From: Leptasterias polaris
Taxonomy: Eukaryota > Echinodermata > Asteroidea > Forcipulatida > Asteriidae
Direction: 5' to 3'
Length of the DNA stretch: 64,000 nucleotides
Assembly: GCA_037783415.1 (NCBI GenBank)
Contig: JAZGTN010000025.1
Location: forward strand, 4,340,001 to 4,404,000
Part shown: in pieces, positions 58,701 through 64,000 of the stretch
Position numbering within the stretch: the stretch's first letter is position 1
Layout of the letters: each line of letters begins with the position of its first letter
Notes under the pieces: model-generated
Told to the model about the DNA's origin: nothing
Database searches by the model: none
The model's input: the letters and a program-made list of their open reading frames with translations, nothing else
Translations under genes and position numbers: made by a program

Positions 58701-59628
58701 TACCGCTCCGCCACAGCACGCCACAAAAATGTGAATGTTCGTGCTTTTTTGAGGTTGCCTGGTACTGGTTGCCTGTGAAGTGTCTCAAGTGACATGTAGT
58801 CCTTATAGTTGAGATACAGTTTGTTATAGACCTTATGCATTGACGTCACCAAGCCGCCATCTTAGAGGTAAACTGATGATGAAACAATGGAAACGCGCTG
58901 ATTTGTACGCGCGGCGCACAGGATTGGCCAATGAACATCTTCCTTTTGACCTCTAGGTGAGGGCGCCCTACTCAAATGACGTCATATGCATAAGGTCTAT
59001 TAGAATTTAAAGGAATGAGGATAGTTACTTCTTGATCTTCCTCCTTAGCGCACCAATAGGCCTCCTGCTCCTGGCCAGCTCTCATCCCTTTCTTTGCTTT
59101 GGAGTTGTCCTTGACGATCAAGTCGTCCTTAGTCGCATAAGTCAGCTGAAATCATAAACAAAATTATATAAACCACTTCAGGGGTTTCAGTTATGTTTGA
59201 AAGAATCATCTTGATGATGAATAAAAAGACCTTTTGGGTTACTTACAAAATATTGTTTATTGGAAAGCCCACAAAAAAGGACATTTTGCAGATCCCTGTT
59301 GTCTCTTTTTCAATTTTTATCCTATTGTACTAAGAGAATGTGTTTTTAATGGTCCAAAGAAGTGTTTGATTAAACAAATTAAACATAGTCTGGCACTTGT
59401 TGATGCATCAAGCTGATCGGTATTCATAACTGTAATAGAGTCGTTAGACCAAGACAGTACCTGTTGCTGCGTCTCCTTGGCTAAGACACCATGTTCTCGG
59501 CTCATATACTTTGTGATCCGATCCAAGTTTGCCACTTGTTTCTGCTTGCGTATCGCTGTGATGGCCTCCCAGAGATGCTGCACAATCTGGGGGTCGGACA
59601 TTCGTCTTTTCACCAAGACTGGTGCCAT
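37583..59628 (-). CDS. ZMYND11: ZMYND11 (BS69) chromatin reader, 16 coding exons
   Basis: The protein is a nuclear reader of histone H3.3 trimethylated on lysine 36 and a co-repressor that restrains transcription elongation (known for the mammalian protein). Exons, high to low: 59628-59461, 59145-59029, 58036-57881, 56827-56744, 55695-55603, 54780-54637, 52562-52482, 49430-49312, 48111-47986, 45873-45753, 44536-44510, 43690-43622, 41996-41916, 41287-41081, 39295-39110, 37705-37583. All introns are GT-AG and phases agree, giving 633 residues (human about 602). Domains: N-terminal winged-helix-like region 1-95, PHD about 100-147, bromodomain about 150-250, zinc-binding linker 255-281, PWWP 282-360, acidic/Ser-rich linker 364-462, coiled coil about 500-593, MYND zinc finger 594-633. 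The order is identical to the family. Confidence 0.95.
37793..37865 (-). repeat. tRNA-derived SINE head
   Basis: On the minus strand it reads TAGCTCAGTTGGTGGAGTGC ... GGTTCAAATCCCGC, complete A and B boxes. The lack of a tRNA acceptor fold, and its repeated partner at 38728, mark it as SINE rather than a tRNA gene. It lies in intron 15. Confidence 0.7.
37936..38554 (-). mobile_element. piggyBac-like MITE, copy 2
   Basis: Ends are CTCTTTCCTTACC (left) and its inverse GGTAAGGAAAGGG (right), 12 of 13 matching. TTAA lies outside the left end and TCAA outside the right. The middle shares an extended segment (around 38050-38270) with the element at 55907-56503, in opposite orientation. A run of about 20 C lies near 37979-37998. 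Confidence 0.6.
38560..38800 (-). repeat. tRNA-derived SINE, second copy
   Basis: Minus strand: TAGCTCAGTTTGTAGAGC ... GGTTCAAATCCTGC (38729-38790). AATAAACCACAAGGGAAA follows on the + strand side, as also near 37748 and inverted near 46819, so these copies share a tail. Confidence 0.6.
39110..39295 (-). CDS. ZMYND11: ZMYND11 exon 15, coiled coil
   Basis: It codes for residues 532-593: a long Glu/Lys coiled coil ending ISFTKKRQW, which matches the ISQTKKKQW junction just before MYND in vertebrates. Confidence 0.94.
39362..40222. mobile_element. TTAA-flanked MITE interrupted by another repeat
   Basis: Left end AAGCAAAGTGTACCTTTGG, right end the inverse of GGGAGGTCATACCTTTGG, with TTAA directly outside both (39358-39361 and 40223-40226). 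About 39412-39890 is a second element starting with (AAT)n and ATCTTATGTAGCGCAAAAC. It has split the MITE. The uninterrupted relative is 56882-57262. Confidence 0.65.
41081..41287 (-). CDS. ZMYND11: ZMYND11 exon 14, coiled-coil start
   Basis: It codes for residues 463-531. The second half ([20 protein letters not shown]) begins the coiled coil found before MYND in the family. Confidence 0.9.
41395..41580 (+). repeat. Short minisatellite in intron 13
   Basis: Units of about 15 bp, AGGCAACCTCACCT with variants, are repeated about twelve times. Confidence 0.85.
41916..41996 (-). CDS. ZMYND11: ZMYND11 exon 13
   Basis: It codes for residues 436-462, a Ser/Pro-rich segment ([20 protein letters not shown]) ending TKK. 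Splice sites are good (CTCTCTTTCAG and GTATGT), phase 0. Confidence 0.78.
42118..42310. mobile_element. hAT-like MITE, GGGCCCAATTTCATA family
   Basis: It begins GGCCCAATTTCATAGAGCTG and ends in the inverse TTGGGCCCA. It contains the family's internal GCTAAGCA repeats and GGTAACCTTATTCTGG. It lies in intron 12. Confidence 0.75.
43379..43545 (+). repeat. tRNA-derived SINE in intron 12
   Basis: GGTGGTCTAGAGGCAAGAC (A-box) and GTCGTGGGTTCGAATCCC (B-box) are about 45 bp apart. They are followed by a non-tRNA body (CTTACATGTATACAGTGC). It is not a functional tRNA because the acceptor stem is lacking. Confidence 0.65.
43622..43690 (-). CDS. ZMYND11: ZMYND11 exon 12
   Basis: It codes for residues 413-435 ([20 protein letters not shown] plus TKK). 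It is low complexity and not strongly conserved. The call rests on clean splice sites and phase 0. Confidence 0.7.
43769..44012. mobile_element. hAT-like MITE with 6-bp target duplication, copy 2
   Basis: Perfect 12-bp ends CAGGGATGTGAT (43769-43780 and inverse 44001-44012) with TTGATG duplicated outside (43763-43768 and 44013-44018). It is 244 bp, in intron 11. It shares termini with the element at 35996-36284. Confidence 0.82.
44510..44536 (-). CDS. ZMYND11: ZMYND11 exon 11, 27-nt microexon
   Basis: It codes for VKPKQSRLQ (residues 404-412), flanked by TTTTTTAG and GTGAGAAC. It is phase 0 at both ends, so it could be skipped without a frameshift. Confidence 0.75.
44945..45345 (+). pseudogene. 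LINE reverse-transcriptase C-terminal relic (L2/CR1-like)
   Basis: The translation includes [20 protein letters not shown] then KSFHWLP, the hallmark C-terminal motif of CR1/L2-group LINE polyproteins. Further pieces (PGYIS-like, GLRSSSE-like) follow in other frames, so it is frameshifted. It sits in ZMYND11 intron 10 in antisense orientation. Confidence 0.7.
45400..45545 (-). repeat. SINE fragment, inverted
   Basis: It contains GTGTTCTGGGTTCTTTTACA, CATCCCATTCGAAGGG and AAGTGTCTTGCTTAAG, the reverse of the SINE body at 61480-61925. The tRNA head is missing. Confidence 0.6.
45753..45873 (-). CDS. ZMYND11: ZMYND11 exon 10, acidic linker
   Basis: One base completes Ser363, followed by residues 364-403 ([28 protein letters not shown]). 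It has a basic patch within an acidic, serine-rich, disordered segment. The acceptor is chosen from three overlapping AG sites by phase. Confidence 0.88.
46991..47182. mobile_element. hAT-like MITE, GGGCCCAATTTCATA family
   Basis: It has near-complete ends: GGGCCCAATTTCATAAAGC and the inverse GCTTTATGAAATTGGGCCC. Internal GCTAAGCA motifs are present. It is 192 bp, in intron 9. Confidence 0.85.
47690..47830 (+). repeat. Possible retroelement 3' segment
   Basis: The motif CCTCTGACGAAGGTCCAG with GGATCGAAAGCT is common near the ends of invertebrate retroelement genes. A TATATATGTA tract follows. The class is not certain. Confidence 0.3.
47868..47970 (+). repeat. tRNA-derived SINE, degraded
   Basis: GCTAGTTGGCTTTGTTGCTAG and GTACAAGTCCCG are decayed A and B boxes. 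TCAATTTGTCTTTGTTCAAC follows. The better-preserved copy is at 62026-62140. Confidence 0.5.
47986..48111 (-). CDS. ZMYND11: ZMYND11 exon 9, PWWP end
   Basis: It completes codon 321 (R) and codes for residues 322-362 ([29 protein letters not shown]), the C-terminal helices of the PWWP module. It ends in phase 2. Confidence 0.94.
48133..48690 (+). repeat. Minisatellite of about 108-117 bp in intron 8
   Basis: The phrase CTACTGTCTGACCATTCAAT recurs at about 48151, 48268, 48382, 48495 and 48603. The same unit, inverted, forms the array at 60190-60600. Confidence 0.88.
48790..49212 (+). repeat. Local tandem duplications near the PWWP exon
   Basis: CCAGTGAACACGACGCACTA repeats with a period of about 37 bp near 48800-48870. 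A separate 148-bp unit is present twice (48917-49064 and 49065-49212), nearly identical. Confidence 0.85.
49312..49430 (-). CDS. ZMYND11: ZMYND11 exon 8, PWWP core
   Basis: It codes for residues 282-320 plus two bases of codon 321. It shows [16 protein letters not shown] and VDVRFFG. The aromatic residues that form the H3K36me3 cage (F and W in GFGFW, F in RFF) are kept. Confidence 0.95.
49869..50042. repeat. Inverted repeat, 71-bp arms, 31-bp spacer
   Basis: The left arm (49869-49940) is an inverted copy of the right arm (49972-50042), which belongs to the GIY-YIG-like coding remnant. It would fold into a long hairpin. Confidence 0.75.
49965..50135 (+). pseudogene. GIY-YIG-type retroelement remnant (Penelope-like)
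   Basis: The translation reads [15 protein letters not shown], then [20 protein letters not shown], then RCLQT, a stop and PH. The order of N-P-H, I-E, R-R-E-x-x-W-I and L-x-T-x-x-P-H is typical of the C-terminal GIY-YIG endonuclease region of Penelope-like elements. It is a short, stop-containing fragment in intron 7. Confidence 0.5.
50249..52171 (+). mobile_element. TIR DNA transposon with acidic ORF, 1.9 kb
   Basis: Terminal inverted repeats of about 27 bp (TGTGACCCGCTCTGCGAAAA and on) lie at 50249 and, inverted, end at 52171. TATA flanks both sides, a likely 4-bp target duplication. The flanks join as GCGCTATA plus AGAAG, then (ATT)n, which resembles the tail of a SINE. No complete transposase is present. 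I cannot place it in a superfamily. Confidence 0.7.
50996..51290 (+). pseudogene. Acidic protein fragment within the TIR transposon
   Basis: From an ATG at 50996, about 95 residues look like real protein: [19 protein letters not shown], then [15 protein letters not shown], then an acidic run [11 protein letters not shown] and [14 protein letters not shown]. After about 51285 the frame turns into non-coding-like hydrophobic sequence and stops at 51391. It is probably the first exon or a surviving 5' part of the element's own protein, such as a transposase with an acidic N-terminus. Confidence 0.45.
52182..52470 (-). repeat. tRNA-derived SINE with (AAT)n tail
   Basis: Minus strand: GGTTTGAATCCTGCTGGGGG (B-box), then a GTGGGTTTTCCCTGGAATAA body and an (AAT)n tail at 52182-52205. 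It ends about 20 bp from the ZMYND11 exon 7 donor. Confidence 0.55.
52482..52562 (-). CDS. ZMYND11: ZMYND11 exon 7, zinc-binding linker
   Basis: It codes for residues 255-281 with [13 protein letters not shown] and WFCKPC, a four-cysteine motif between bromodomain and PWWP. It is 81 bp, below usual ORF-finding length. A SINE ends within about 20 bp of its donor site. Confidence 0.93.
52570..52880 (-). repeat. SINE/retroelement tail unit, inverted
   Basis: Starts ATTTATATAGCGCATAGTAA and contains CTCAATGCGCTTTACATT, AAGTGTCTTGCTCAAGGACA, and GACTCGAACCCACACC (B-box) near the right edge. It is a full-length relative of the SINEs here in reverse orientation. It lies in intron 6. Confidence 0.6.
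52881..53511. mobile_element. Inverted-repeat MITE, about 630 bp
   Basis: Left end GGGGCGGATTGCACC then GTGGTCTTA; right end the inverse of GGGCCGGATTGCAAT and GGTCTTA. The arms share repeated AAGACTG and GGCTATA motifs. The interior is AT-rich and non-coding. Confidence 0.65.
53690..54044. mobile_element. TTAA-flanked repeat (AGGCCCTGTACAC)
   Basis: TTAA occurs just outside each edge (53686-53689 and 54045-54048). The ends are only weakly inverted (AGGCCCTGTACAC versus AGGTATTATACAGG). It resembles a repeat I associate with echinoderm genomes. Confidence 0.5.
54084..54276. mobile_element. hAT-like MITE, GGGCCCAATTTCATA family
   Basis: Begins GGGGCCCAATTTCATAGAGC and ends CTCTGAAATTTGGCCCA. 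Internal AGAATAAGGTAACCA is present. It lies in intron 6. Confidence 0.78.
54637..54780 (-). CDS. ZMYND11: ZMYND11 exon 6, bromodomain end
   Basis: It codes for residues 207-254 ([31 protein letters not shown]). Where acetyl-lysine-binding bromodomains carry the YN asparagine, this one has YG, as in the vertebrate protein, so classical acetyl-lysine binding is unlikely. Confidence 0.94.
54842..54960 (+). repeat. Retroelement tail with (AAT)n
   Basis: (AAT)n is followed by CTATATAACACACGTATCCA and CAATAAGGTGCTCAAG. It looks like the truncated 3' end of a retroelement. Confidence 0.4.
55140..55260 (-). repeat. SINE head, inverted
   Basis: AAGTGTCTTGCTCAAGGACA, then CCAGGACTCCAACCC (B-box) and GCACTTGACCGCTCTGACAC (A-box), reversed. 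It is the same SINE family as 61480. Confidence 0.65.
55603..55695 (-). CDS. ZMYND11: ZMYND11 exon 5, bromodomain
   Basis: It codes for residues 176-206 ([25 protein letters not shown]), the ZA-loop region. It aligns with the HPMYRRLVHSAVDVPTIQ region of the vertebrate protein. Confidence 0.93.
55741..56530. mobile_element. hAT-like MITE split by a piggyBac-like insertion
   Basis: The left half (55741-55906) starts TGCCCAATTTCATAGAGC. The right half resumes at 56508 with GCAGCTCTATAAAATTGGGC. Both halves together make one standard family copy. The inserted element is 55907-56503. Confidence 0.85.
55907..56503. mobile_element. piggyBac-like MITE, copy 1
   Basis: Perfect 16-bp ends, CCCTTTCAGCCCCAAG and its inverse, with TTAA on both sides (55903-55906 and 56504-56507). 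CCC termini with TTAA are the signature of piggyBac-type elements. It is 597 bp. The 113-codon frame inside (56062-56403) recurs in copy 2 in part but has no transposase motifs. Confidence 0.85.
56744..56827 (-). CDS. ZMYND11: ZMYND11 exon 4, start of bromodomain
   Basis: It codes for residues 148-175 ([17 protein letters not shown]), the linker and first helix of the bromodomain. Confidence 0.9.
56882..57262. mobile_element. TTAA-flanked MITE (AGGCAAAGTATAC)
   Basis: Left end AGGCAAAGTATACCTTTGG; right end the inverse of AGGGAAGGTATACGTTTGG. TTAA lies outside both (56878-56881 and 57263-57266). It is 381 bp, in intron 3, with the same family at 39362-40222. Confidence 0.78.
57881..58036 (-). 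CDS. ZMYND11: ZMYND11 exon 3, PHD finger
   Basis: It codes for residues 96-147. The zinc-ligand pattern is seen as [18 protein letters not shown], then YHPEC and WTCSVC, a C4HC3 PHD finger held in one exon. Phase 0 at both ends. Confidence 0.95.
58310..58740 (-). repeat. SINE, inverted, split by a hAT-like MITE
   Basis: SINE landmarks (GTGTTCTTGGTTATTTTACA, GTCCCATCTGAGGGAC, AAGTATCTTGCTCATGGACA, AAAACCAGAGCT) are interrupted at 58487. They resume at 58680 (TGGAGTTTGGTGCAGG, CCGCTCCGCCACAGCACG) with the tRNA-like head. Confidence 0.75.
58487..58679. mobile_element. hAT-like MITE nested in SINE
   Basis: GGGCCCAATTTCATAGAGCT ... CTATGAAATTGGGCCC, 193 bp, the best-preserved copy of the family in the window. 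Confidence 0.88.
59029..59145 (-). CDS. ZMYND11: ZMYND11 exon 2
   Basis: It codes for residues 57-95 ([25 protein letters not shown]), completing the N-terminal domain and leading to the PHD finger. Phase 0 at both ends. Confidence 0.93.
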
Positions 59629-59639
59629 CTTAACTTACT
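59461..59639 (-). CDS. ZMYND11: ZMYND11 exon 1 (first coding)
   Basis: It codes for residues 1-56, with [20 protein letters not shown] and [10 protein letters not shown] as in vertebrate ZMYND11. The ATG at 59628 has a good context (AAGATGG). An in-frame TAA lies nine bases upstream in the same exon, which fixes the start. A TTTGTAG acceptor at about 59640 implies at least one upstream non-coding exon, not located. Confidence 0.93.
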
Positions 59640-60140
59640 CTACAAATCAGACAAAATAAAAGAAAAATCACAAAAATGATCATTATATAATTTGAGCTTA
59701 TGAAGGACTCAATGACCATGAAGATCTCTTCAAAAATGTTTCTATATTAATATATTATACATGTTTTTATATAAATATTTTTTATGAGATATTGCCGAAA
59801 ATCACAAGGCTGGCTGGCCACTTCAAGGTGAGGGCTACACTTAACTGATTTGGGCTGTCGACCCAAATCAACTCTTGCCACCTACTCCTGGAGCTGAAAA
59901 AGAGTTACCCCTTCACAGTCCGTAAGGATGTACATGGGTACCATCCACTCGGAGCCTGGCGGGTAGAGCAGATGGCACTTCTCTACTTGTTATCAGTGGA
60001 CTAAACACATTTTGGTTACAGGCCAGGAAATTTATTTTTCCTCTTCAGTTTAGCCTTGGTGCAATGATAAAAGGAGCTAAACAACAGACGTTATTTTTTT
60101 GGGGGTAGTGTACTGAGACACACCTGTGCATAGATTGGTT
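59640..60140 (-). other. ZMYND11 upstream intron or flank
   Basis: It is AT-rich with no element end recognised. If the acceptor at 59640 is used, this is intron within the 5' untranslated region. No promoter motif is convincing. Confidence 0.35.
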
Positions 60141-60189
60141 CATGTATCGTGTGTATTGATGACATTGCATATCTAAAACCACAGTACAG

Positions 60190-60600
60190 TGTACATAATT
60201 GAATGGTCAGACAGTAGGAGGGTTGACTGTGTACTGTATAGATGCAGTCACAACATGTTTTTATATTGCAAGCTGGCATAGTTTCTATCATTCAATACCA
60301 CAAAGGACTAGATTGAATGGTCAGACAGTAGGAGGGTTGACTGTGTGCTGTGTATGCAGTCACAACATGATTTAATGTTGCAAGCTGGCGTAGTTTATCT
60401 ATCATTCAATACCAAAGTGGATGACATTACATGATCAGACAGTAGGAGGGTTGACTAGGTCAATACATGATGTCATATTGCAGGCAGGTACTACATGTAC
60501 ATGTGCATACATGTAGGCCTATAATTTGTCTATCATTTAAAACCCCAGTGGATGGTAATGAATGATAGGAGAGCAGGAGGGAGGGGCTAGAGTTATTCTT
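60190..60600 (-). repeat. Minisatellite of about 115 bp, inverted relative to intron 8
   Basis: GAATGGTCAGACAGTAGGAG recurs near 60201 and 60315, with diverged forms near 60430 and 60560. It is followed by GTTGACTGTG and the GCAAGCTGGC-like segment of the 48.1-kb array. Confidence 0.8.
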
Positions 60601-60869
60601 ATGTTGGCTTTTAAAGATGATAGTTGAAGTACTTTTAAGCACCTTTTTAAACCTTGAAGTTTTGAATAGCCTATGTTATGAGTGCAACTTTTGCGAATTT
60701 AAATTTAACCAGGAAATGAGACCCAATTATTGTACTGCACTGAGCCAGTACGGTGGCTCCAAAGTGCCACTTGAACTTTAGTGAATTGAGCACTTCTTGG
60801 ATGGAAACCCTCCATAGTTACAAAAAAACATATGGATGTAAACAACCGTTGGTGACCTAATTCTTTGAC

Positions 60870-61210
60870 CATTTAACACACAAAGCTCAAGATAAAATTC
60901 TTCATCTTTCTTTCCTCAGTGTCAAAACTCAAACACTTTTTGTTAAGAACATGTACAATGTACAGTATGGCACTCCAAAGTATTTCAGGCTTTTTTTAAT
61001 CTTTCCAGTGACTCCAAATTAAGGAGTGCATTGCACTGTAATCTGGTAATTGCTATTTCTCACCATTTGAAAGATCTGATCTTTCTCTTTTTGTAAAGTA
61101 TTGTAAACTTGGCTTCATGGAGGGTGAACATGGACAAAACTACAGCTTTACAGTAAAAGGCTTTTTCTTTGGGCCTCAGTGCTTTGTTGTGAGATCTTGT
61201 TTGTTGAATG
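60870..61210. mobile_element. Diverged relative of the piggyBac-like MITE
   Basis: It shares AAACACTTTTTGTTAAG, GGCACTCCAAAG, TGAAAGATCTGATCTTTCTC and GGAGGGTGAACATGGACAAA with the interior of 55907-56503. Its ends are not recognisable. Confidence 0.5.
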
Positions 61211-61479
61211 TCACTTTATAGTAACAGGTAGAATGGGTGAAAGTGCATAATATTTTCCTCCACAAGTAAGCCTCAAGCAATGTTGTGAGAACCAAAGGTT
61301 GGAATATGCTCGAGACTTGGAATAGTGTACTTCAGCTTGACAAAAATGAAACACGAAACTGAGTGTTGGGAGACAGTATTCCCCAAAATTACGTAGTACA
61401 TTTGTACATACTCAGTAAATCAGACAGAAATATTGCTCAGGACAATATGGCTGATGCTTCCAAGGTTGTATAGTACTAT

Positions 61480-61925
61480 GTGGCGTGTCGTGGCCGAGCG
61501 GATAAGAGCACCAAACTCAAGCTCTGGTGTTTCTGATCAGCAGAGTGAGGGTTCGAATCCCAGTCGTGACACTTGTGTCCTTAAGCAAGACACTTACATG
61601 TAACCACATGCTTCGTCCTTCGGATGGGACGTTAAGCCGTACATGTAGGTCCCGTGTGTTGTGTAATGCACGTAAAAGAACCCAGTGCACTTATCGTAAA
61701 GAGAAGGGGTTCGCCCCGGTGTTCCTGGTTTGATTGGCTGCATACATGTATTGCGCCACAGTACCTTGTAAACCATTACATGGTGCTACATGTATGCAAA
61801 GGAATAGGTCTAATACTTCAACACGTAACTCCACATACCTTGTAGGAAAAATACTGAGCGCTTTGAGACACCCATCGGGAGTATAAAGCGCTATACAAGA
61901 ACTGTGTATTATTATTATTATTATG
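61480..61925 (+). repeat. tRNA-derived SINE, near full length
   Basis: Head GTCGTGGCCGAGCGGATAAG with B-box GGGTTCGAATCCCAG (class II tRNA-like). The body has CACTTGTGTCCTTAAGCAAG, CTTCGGATGGGACGTTAAGC, AAGAACCCAGTGCAC and AGAAGGGGTTCGCCCC. The tail is AAAGCGCTATACAAGAAC then (ATT)n. It is the reference copy for the SINE fragments in this window. Confidence 0.82.
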
Positions 61926-62025
61926 TAAAGTTGAATATGATCCCTGGCTATACAGCAGACACGTTTAAATGGCTTCTGACTGACACCTCGGAACAAAGAT
62001 ATTGACAAAATAGAAAGATTGTAAA

Positions 62026-62140
62026 GATAAGGCTAGATACGTGTAGTTCAATTCGTAGAGTGCAGGCACATTAAATCGGAGGTCGCATGTTCAAGTGCCA
62101 CTATAGTCAATTTCTCTTTGTTCAACCCAAAATTGTTTGG
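62026..62140 (+). repeat. tRNA-derived SINE, short type
   Basis: TAGTTCAATTCGTAGAGTGC (A-box), then AGGTCGCATGTTCAAGTGCC (B-box) and TCAATTTCTCTTTGTTCAAC. It is the same family as 47868. Confidence 0.6.
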
Positions 62141-62377
62141 ATAAAAGTCTGAAAAATCTCATCCCTGAAGAGTACAATGTACACCTGATCCACAAGACTG
62201 CAGCTAGCACCGTAGCAGTGCCTTGATGTATTTTCTACTGGAACTTGCCTCTTTCTCTAAATGTTTTATAATATCAAAAGCTCTCAAGTGCTCGTTACCA
62301 AGTACATGTAAGTTTGTATCTGTCATTAATTCTTTGAGTACCAAAGGTACATGTACATGTAGGCCTACATGTACATG

Positions 62378-63038
62378 TGGGTCTTTCCATAAATGAGGGG
62401 GCCAAAGCGTGACATGGTGTTACATGCATCTCAAAAGATAATGTACTTTCTATATTCTTTGCATGTTTAAGTGGTGGGGATAGCTCATAGGTATAATACA
62501 TGTACCTGCTACATGTATGTAGCATGTATTACTATGCACTTTGCTAGATTCAGACATTTATGATGCCTAATAAGGGAAAGAAGACTTTTTGAGTCACGGT
62601 GTAACAAAGACACCAGTCTCTCGGTTACGCGTGAAACTGTCGGCTTTTACTTCTTGGCCTACGTTTGAAGGTTTACATTGAAAATAGCTGAATTACAGTA
62701 TACCAATGATGTTTACATAATTTACCCTTTGAAATTAAAATTTTCAATGAAAACCTACTAATTTATGGCAAAACAAGTCACTAGTTTCCCACTGTCAGGC
62801 CAAGTAAAAAAAAATACCAGTTGATCGTCCCCGCCCACATCCTTTTTTGGAGGCCGCATCCTTTTTTTAATTTTATTTTATTTTTGATTTTTTCTTATTT
62901 TTAATCCACCCTTCACATATTTTAATTTTTGATGTAAACTTACCTCATGCAACAAATAGATATAAAGAAAGTTAGCGGTGATTTCAAACTGAAGAATTGG
63001 TGGCCTGTTTGAATTGAAATACTTGGCGGCCATCTTGG

Positions 63039-63071
<33 letters not shown>

Positions 63072-63350
63072 CCCTCATCCTCCTCTTTTTGGAAAAATCA
63101 GGACGATCAACTGGTATTTTTTTTTATTTGGCCCAACAGGAAACTGAGATTCTGGTGTCTCTGTTACAGTGTGATGGATAGTTTTGGATCGTATATGAAA
63201 ACAAAAAATTTGATTCGAGAAATTGAAGTTATACATTAAACGTATGAGCTATCCCCACCACTTAAACATGCAAAGAATATAGAAAGTACATTATCTTTTG
63301 AGATATAACACCATGTCACGCTTTGGCCCCCTCATTTATGGAAAGACCCA
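62378..63350. mobile_element. Long inverted-repeat element, about 970 bp
   Basis: Outer arms 62378-62487 and 63245-63350 (GGGTCTTTCCATAAATGAGG and inverse) match closely. Inner arms continue near 62595-62625 with 63145-63175, and 62785-62830 with 63097-63140 (TACCAGTTGATCGTCC). The left side has about 150 bp without partner. The centre holds a YY1-like GGCGGCCATCTTGG near 63027 and a poly-A run. It is probably a non-autonomous DNA element. Confidence 0.7.
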
Positions 63351-64000
63351 TTTACGTATACCCTTACTAAATAAATGTACTAAAATTGAATTTACTTTGT
63401 GTACACAAAAGTGCAGTCTGGGGATTTACAGGTGTGTACACTGTAATCTCCCTTTTCATTTTGTGATGTTTTTCTAAAAAGGCCTTCATTCAACTGCTGA
63501 CATAATAATACAACACTATGCTACATGTCTCCAAGGTTGTTTGATAATTTGCATAAATAGGGCAAACAAGACCTTACAGTCTATGACCTTGACAGATCAC
63601 TGAACTACATGTAGCAATAGAGTGAAGACCTACAATGTACACTGTACATGTATGCACTACATGTACATACAAATGGCAATGTGTTCCGAACTCTGAGATT
63701 TTTTATGGTTTTAAAAGCTCTGTTGTTGATAAAGAACCAGAAAATCGGAAGGCTGTTGGAAGAGCACTTCCTGTGGGTTACCACCGTATTTCCTTTGTCA
63801 TGAGGCTTAGTATATAAAATGCTTGCACTATCTACATTTTTTGTTGTAGAACCATGCTCAAACCAACCACACACAAAATAAATTGATGACATTTTACTTT
63901 GAATTATTCAGTTTCCAGTTGTGTACAGTCTAATTTGTTTTTTATTGCAACTATATTAATATCAAAGGATTTGTGTCTTCCTACGGCATAATAACATCAT
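63351..64000. other. Right-hand flank, no supported feature
   Basis: It has TACATGTACA-rich stretches near 63640-63665. No exon or element end is supported. Confidence 0.4.

Noticed and set aside
61490..61570. Class II tRNA gene
   Set aside because: The tRNA-like head continues into a SINE body found many times in the window and the acceptor stem is absent.

Overview
The window is eukaryotic nuclear DNA: AT-rich, intron-rich and full of nested repeats. It suggests a marine deuterostome, most likely an echinoderm (perhaps a sea star). The species guess rests on the style of the repeats (hAT-like MITEs with GGGCCCAATTTCATA ends, TTAA-flanked MITEs, tRNA-derived SINEs, frequent tacatgtacatgt) and on a ZMYND11 protein that is clearly animal. 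It is an inference.

About 37.6-59.6 kb, minus strand: one complete protein-coding gene, an ortholog of ZMYND11 (BS69), the chromatin reader with PHD, bromodomain, PWWP and MYND domains. I resolved 16 coding exons with GT-AG introns. All phases agree, giving a 633-residue protein from an ATG at 59628 to a TGA ending at 37583. Exon 11 is a 27-nt microexon. The introns carry a stack of transposon insertions: hAT-like MITEs, elements flanked by TTAA, a 1.9-kb terminal-inverted-repeat transposon with an acidic ORF, a GIY-YIG (Penelope-like) remnant, an L2/CR1-type LINE remnant, SINEs and minisatellites.

About 0-15 kb and 19-34 kb: copies of an unfamiliar repeat family. Its ends are marked by two hairpins. 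The left end has AACTAGAG, a hairpin, then AGGTGTTCGG. The right end has a hairpin, then CACCT. Stem changes between diverged copies are compensated on the other side. Copies lie head to tail, nested and inverted. The bodies alternate a palindrome like an ETS-factor site (CTTCCGG...CCGGAAG) with a double CRE-like palindrome (TGACGTCATCATGACGTCA) at near-constant spacing. No transposase is visible, so the family looks non-autonomous. A rolling-circle (Helitron/Helentron-type) origin is one hypothesis.

About 15-19 kb: a foldback element with arms near 290 bp, and a 108-bp minisatellite. About 21-37 kb: mostly repeats, including a MITE-like element carrying TTAGGG repeats, a 1,358-bp tandem triplication that copies a possible membrane-transporter exon, an (AAAC)n tract and a G-rich (GGGGGTGT)n tract. 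One unassigned candidate exon lies near 24.8-25.0 kb. About 59.6-64 kb: the ZMYND11 upstream flank, with minisatellite, SINE and a long-inverted-repeat element. No tRNA, rRNA, CRISPR or prokaryotic features were seen.
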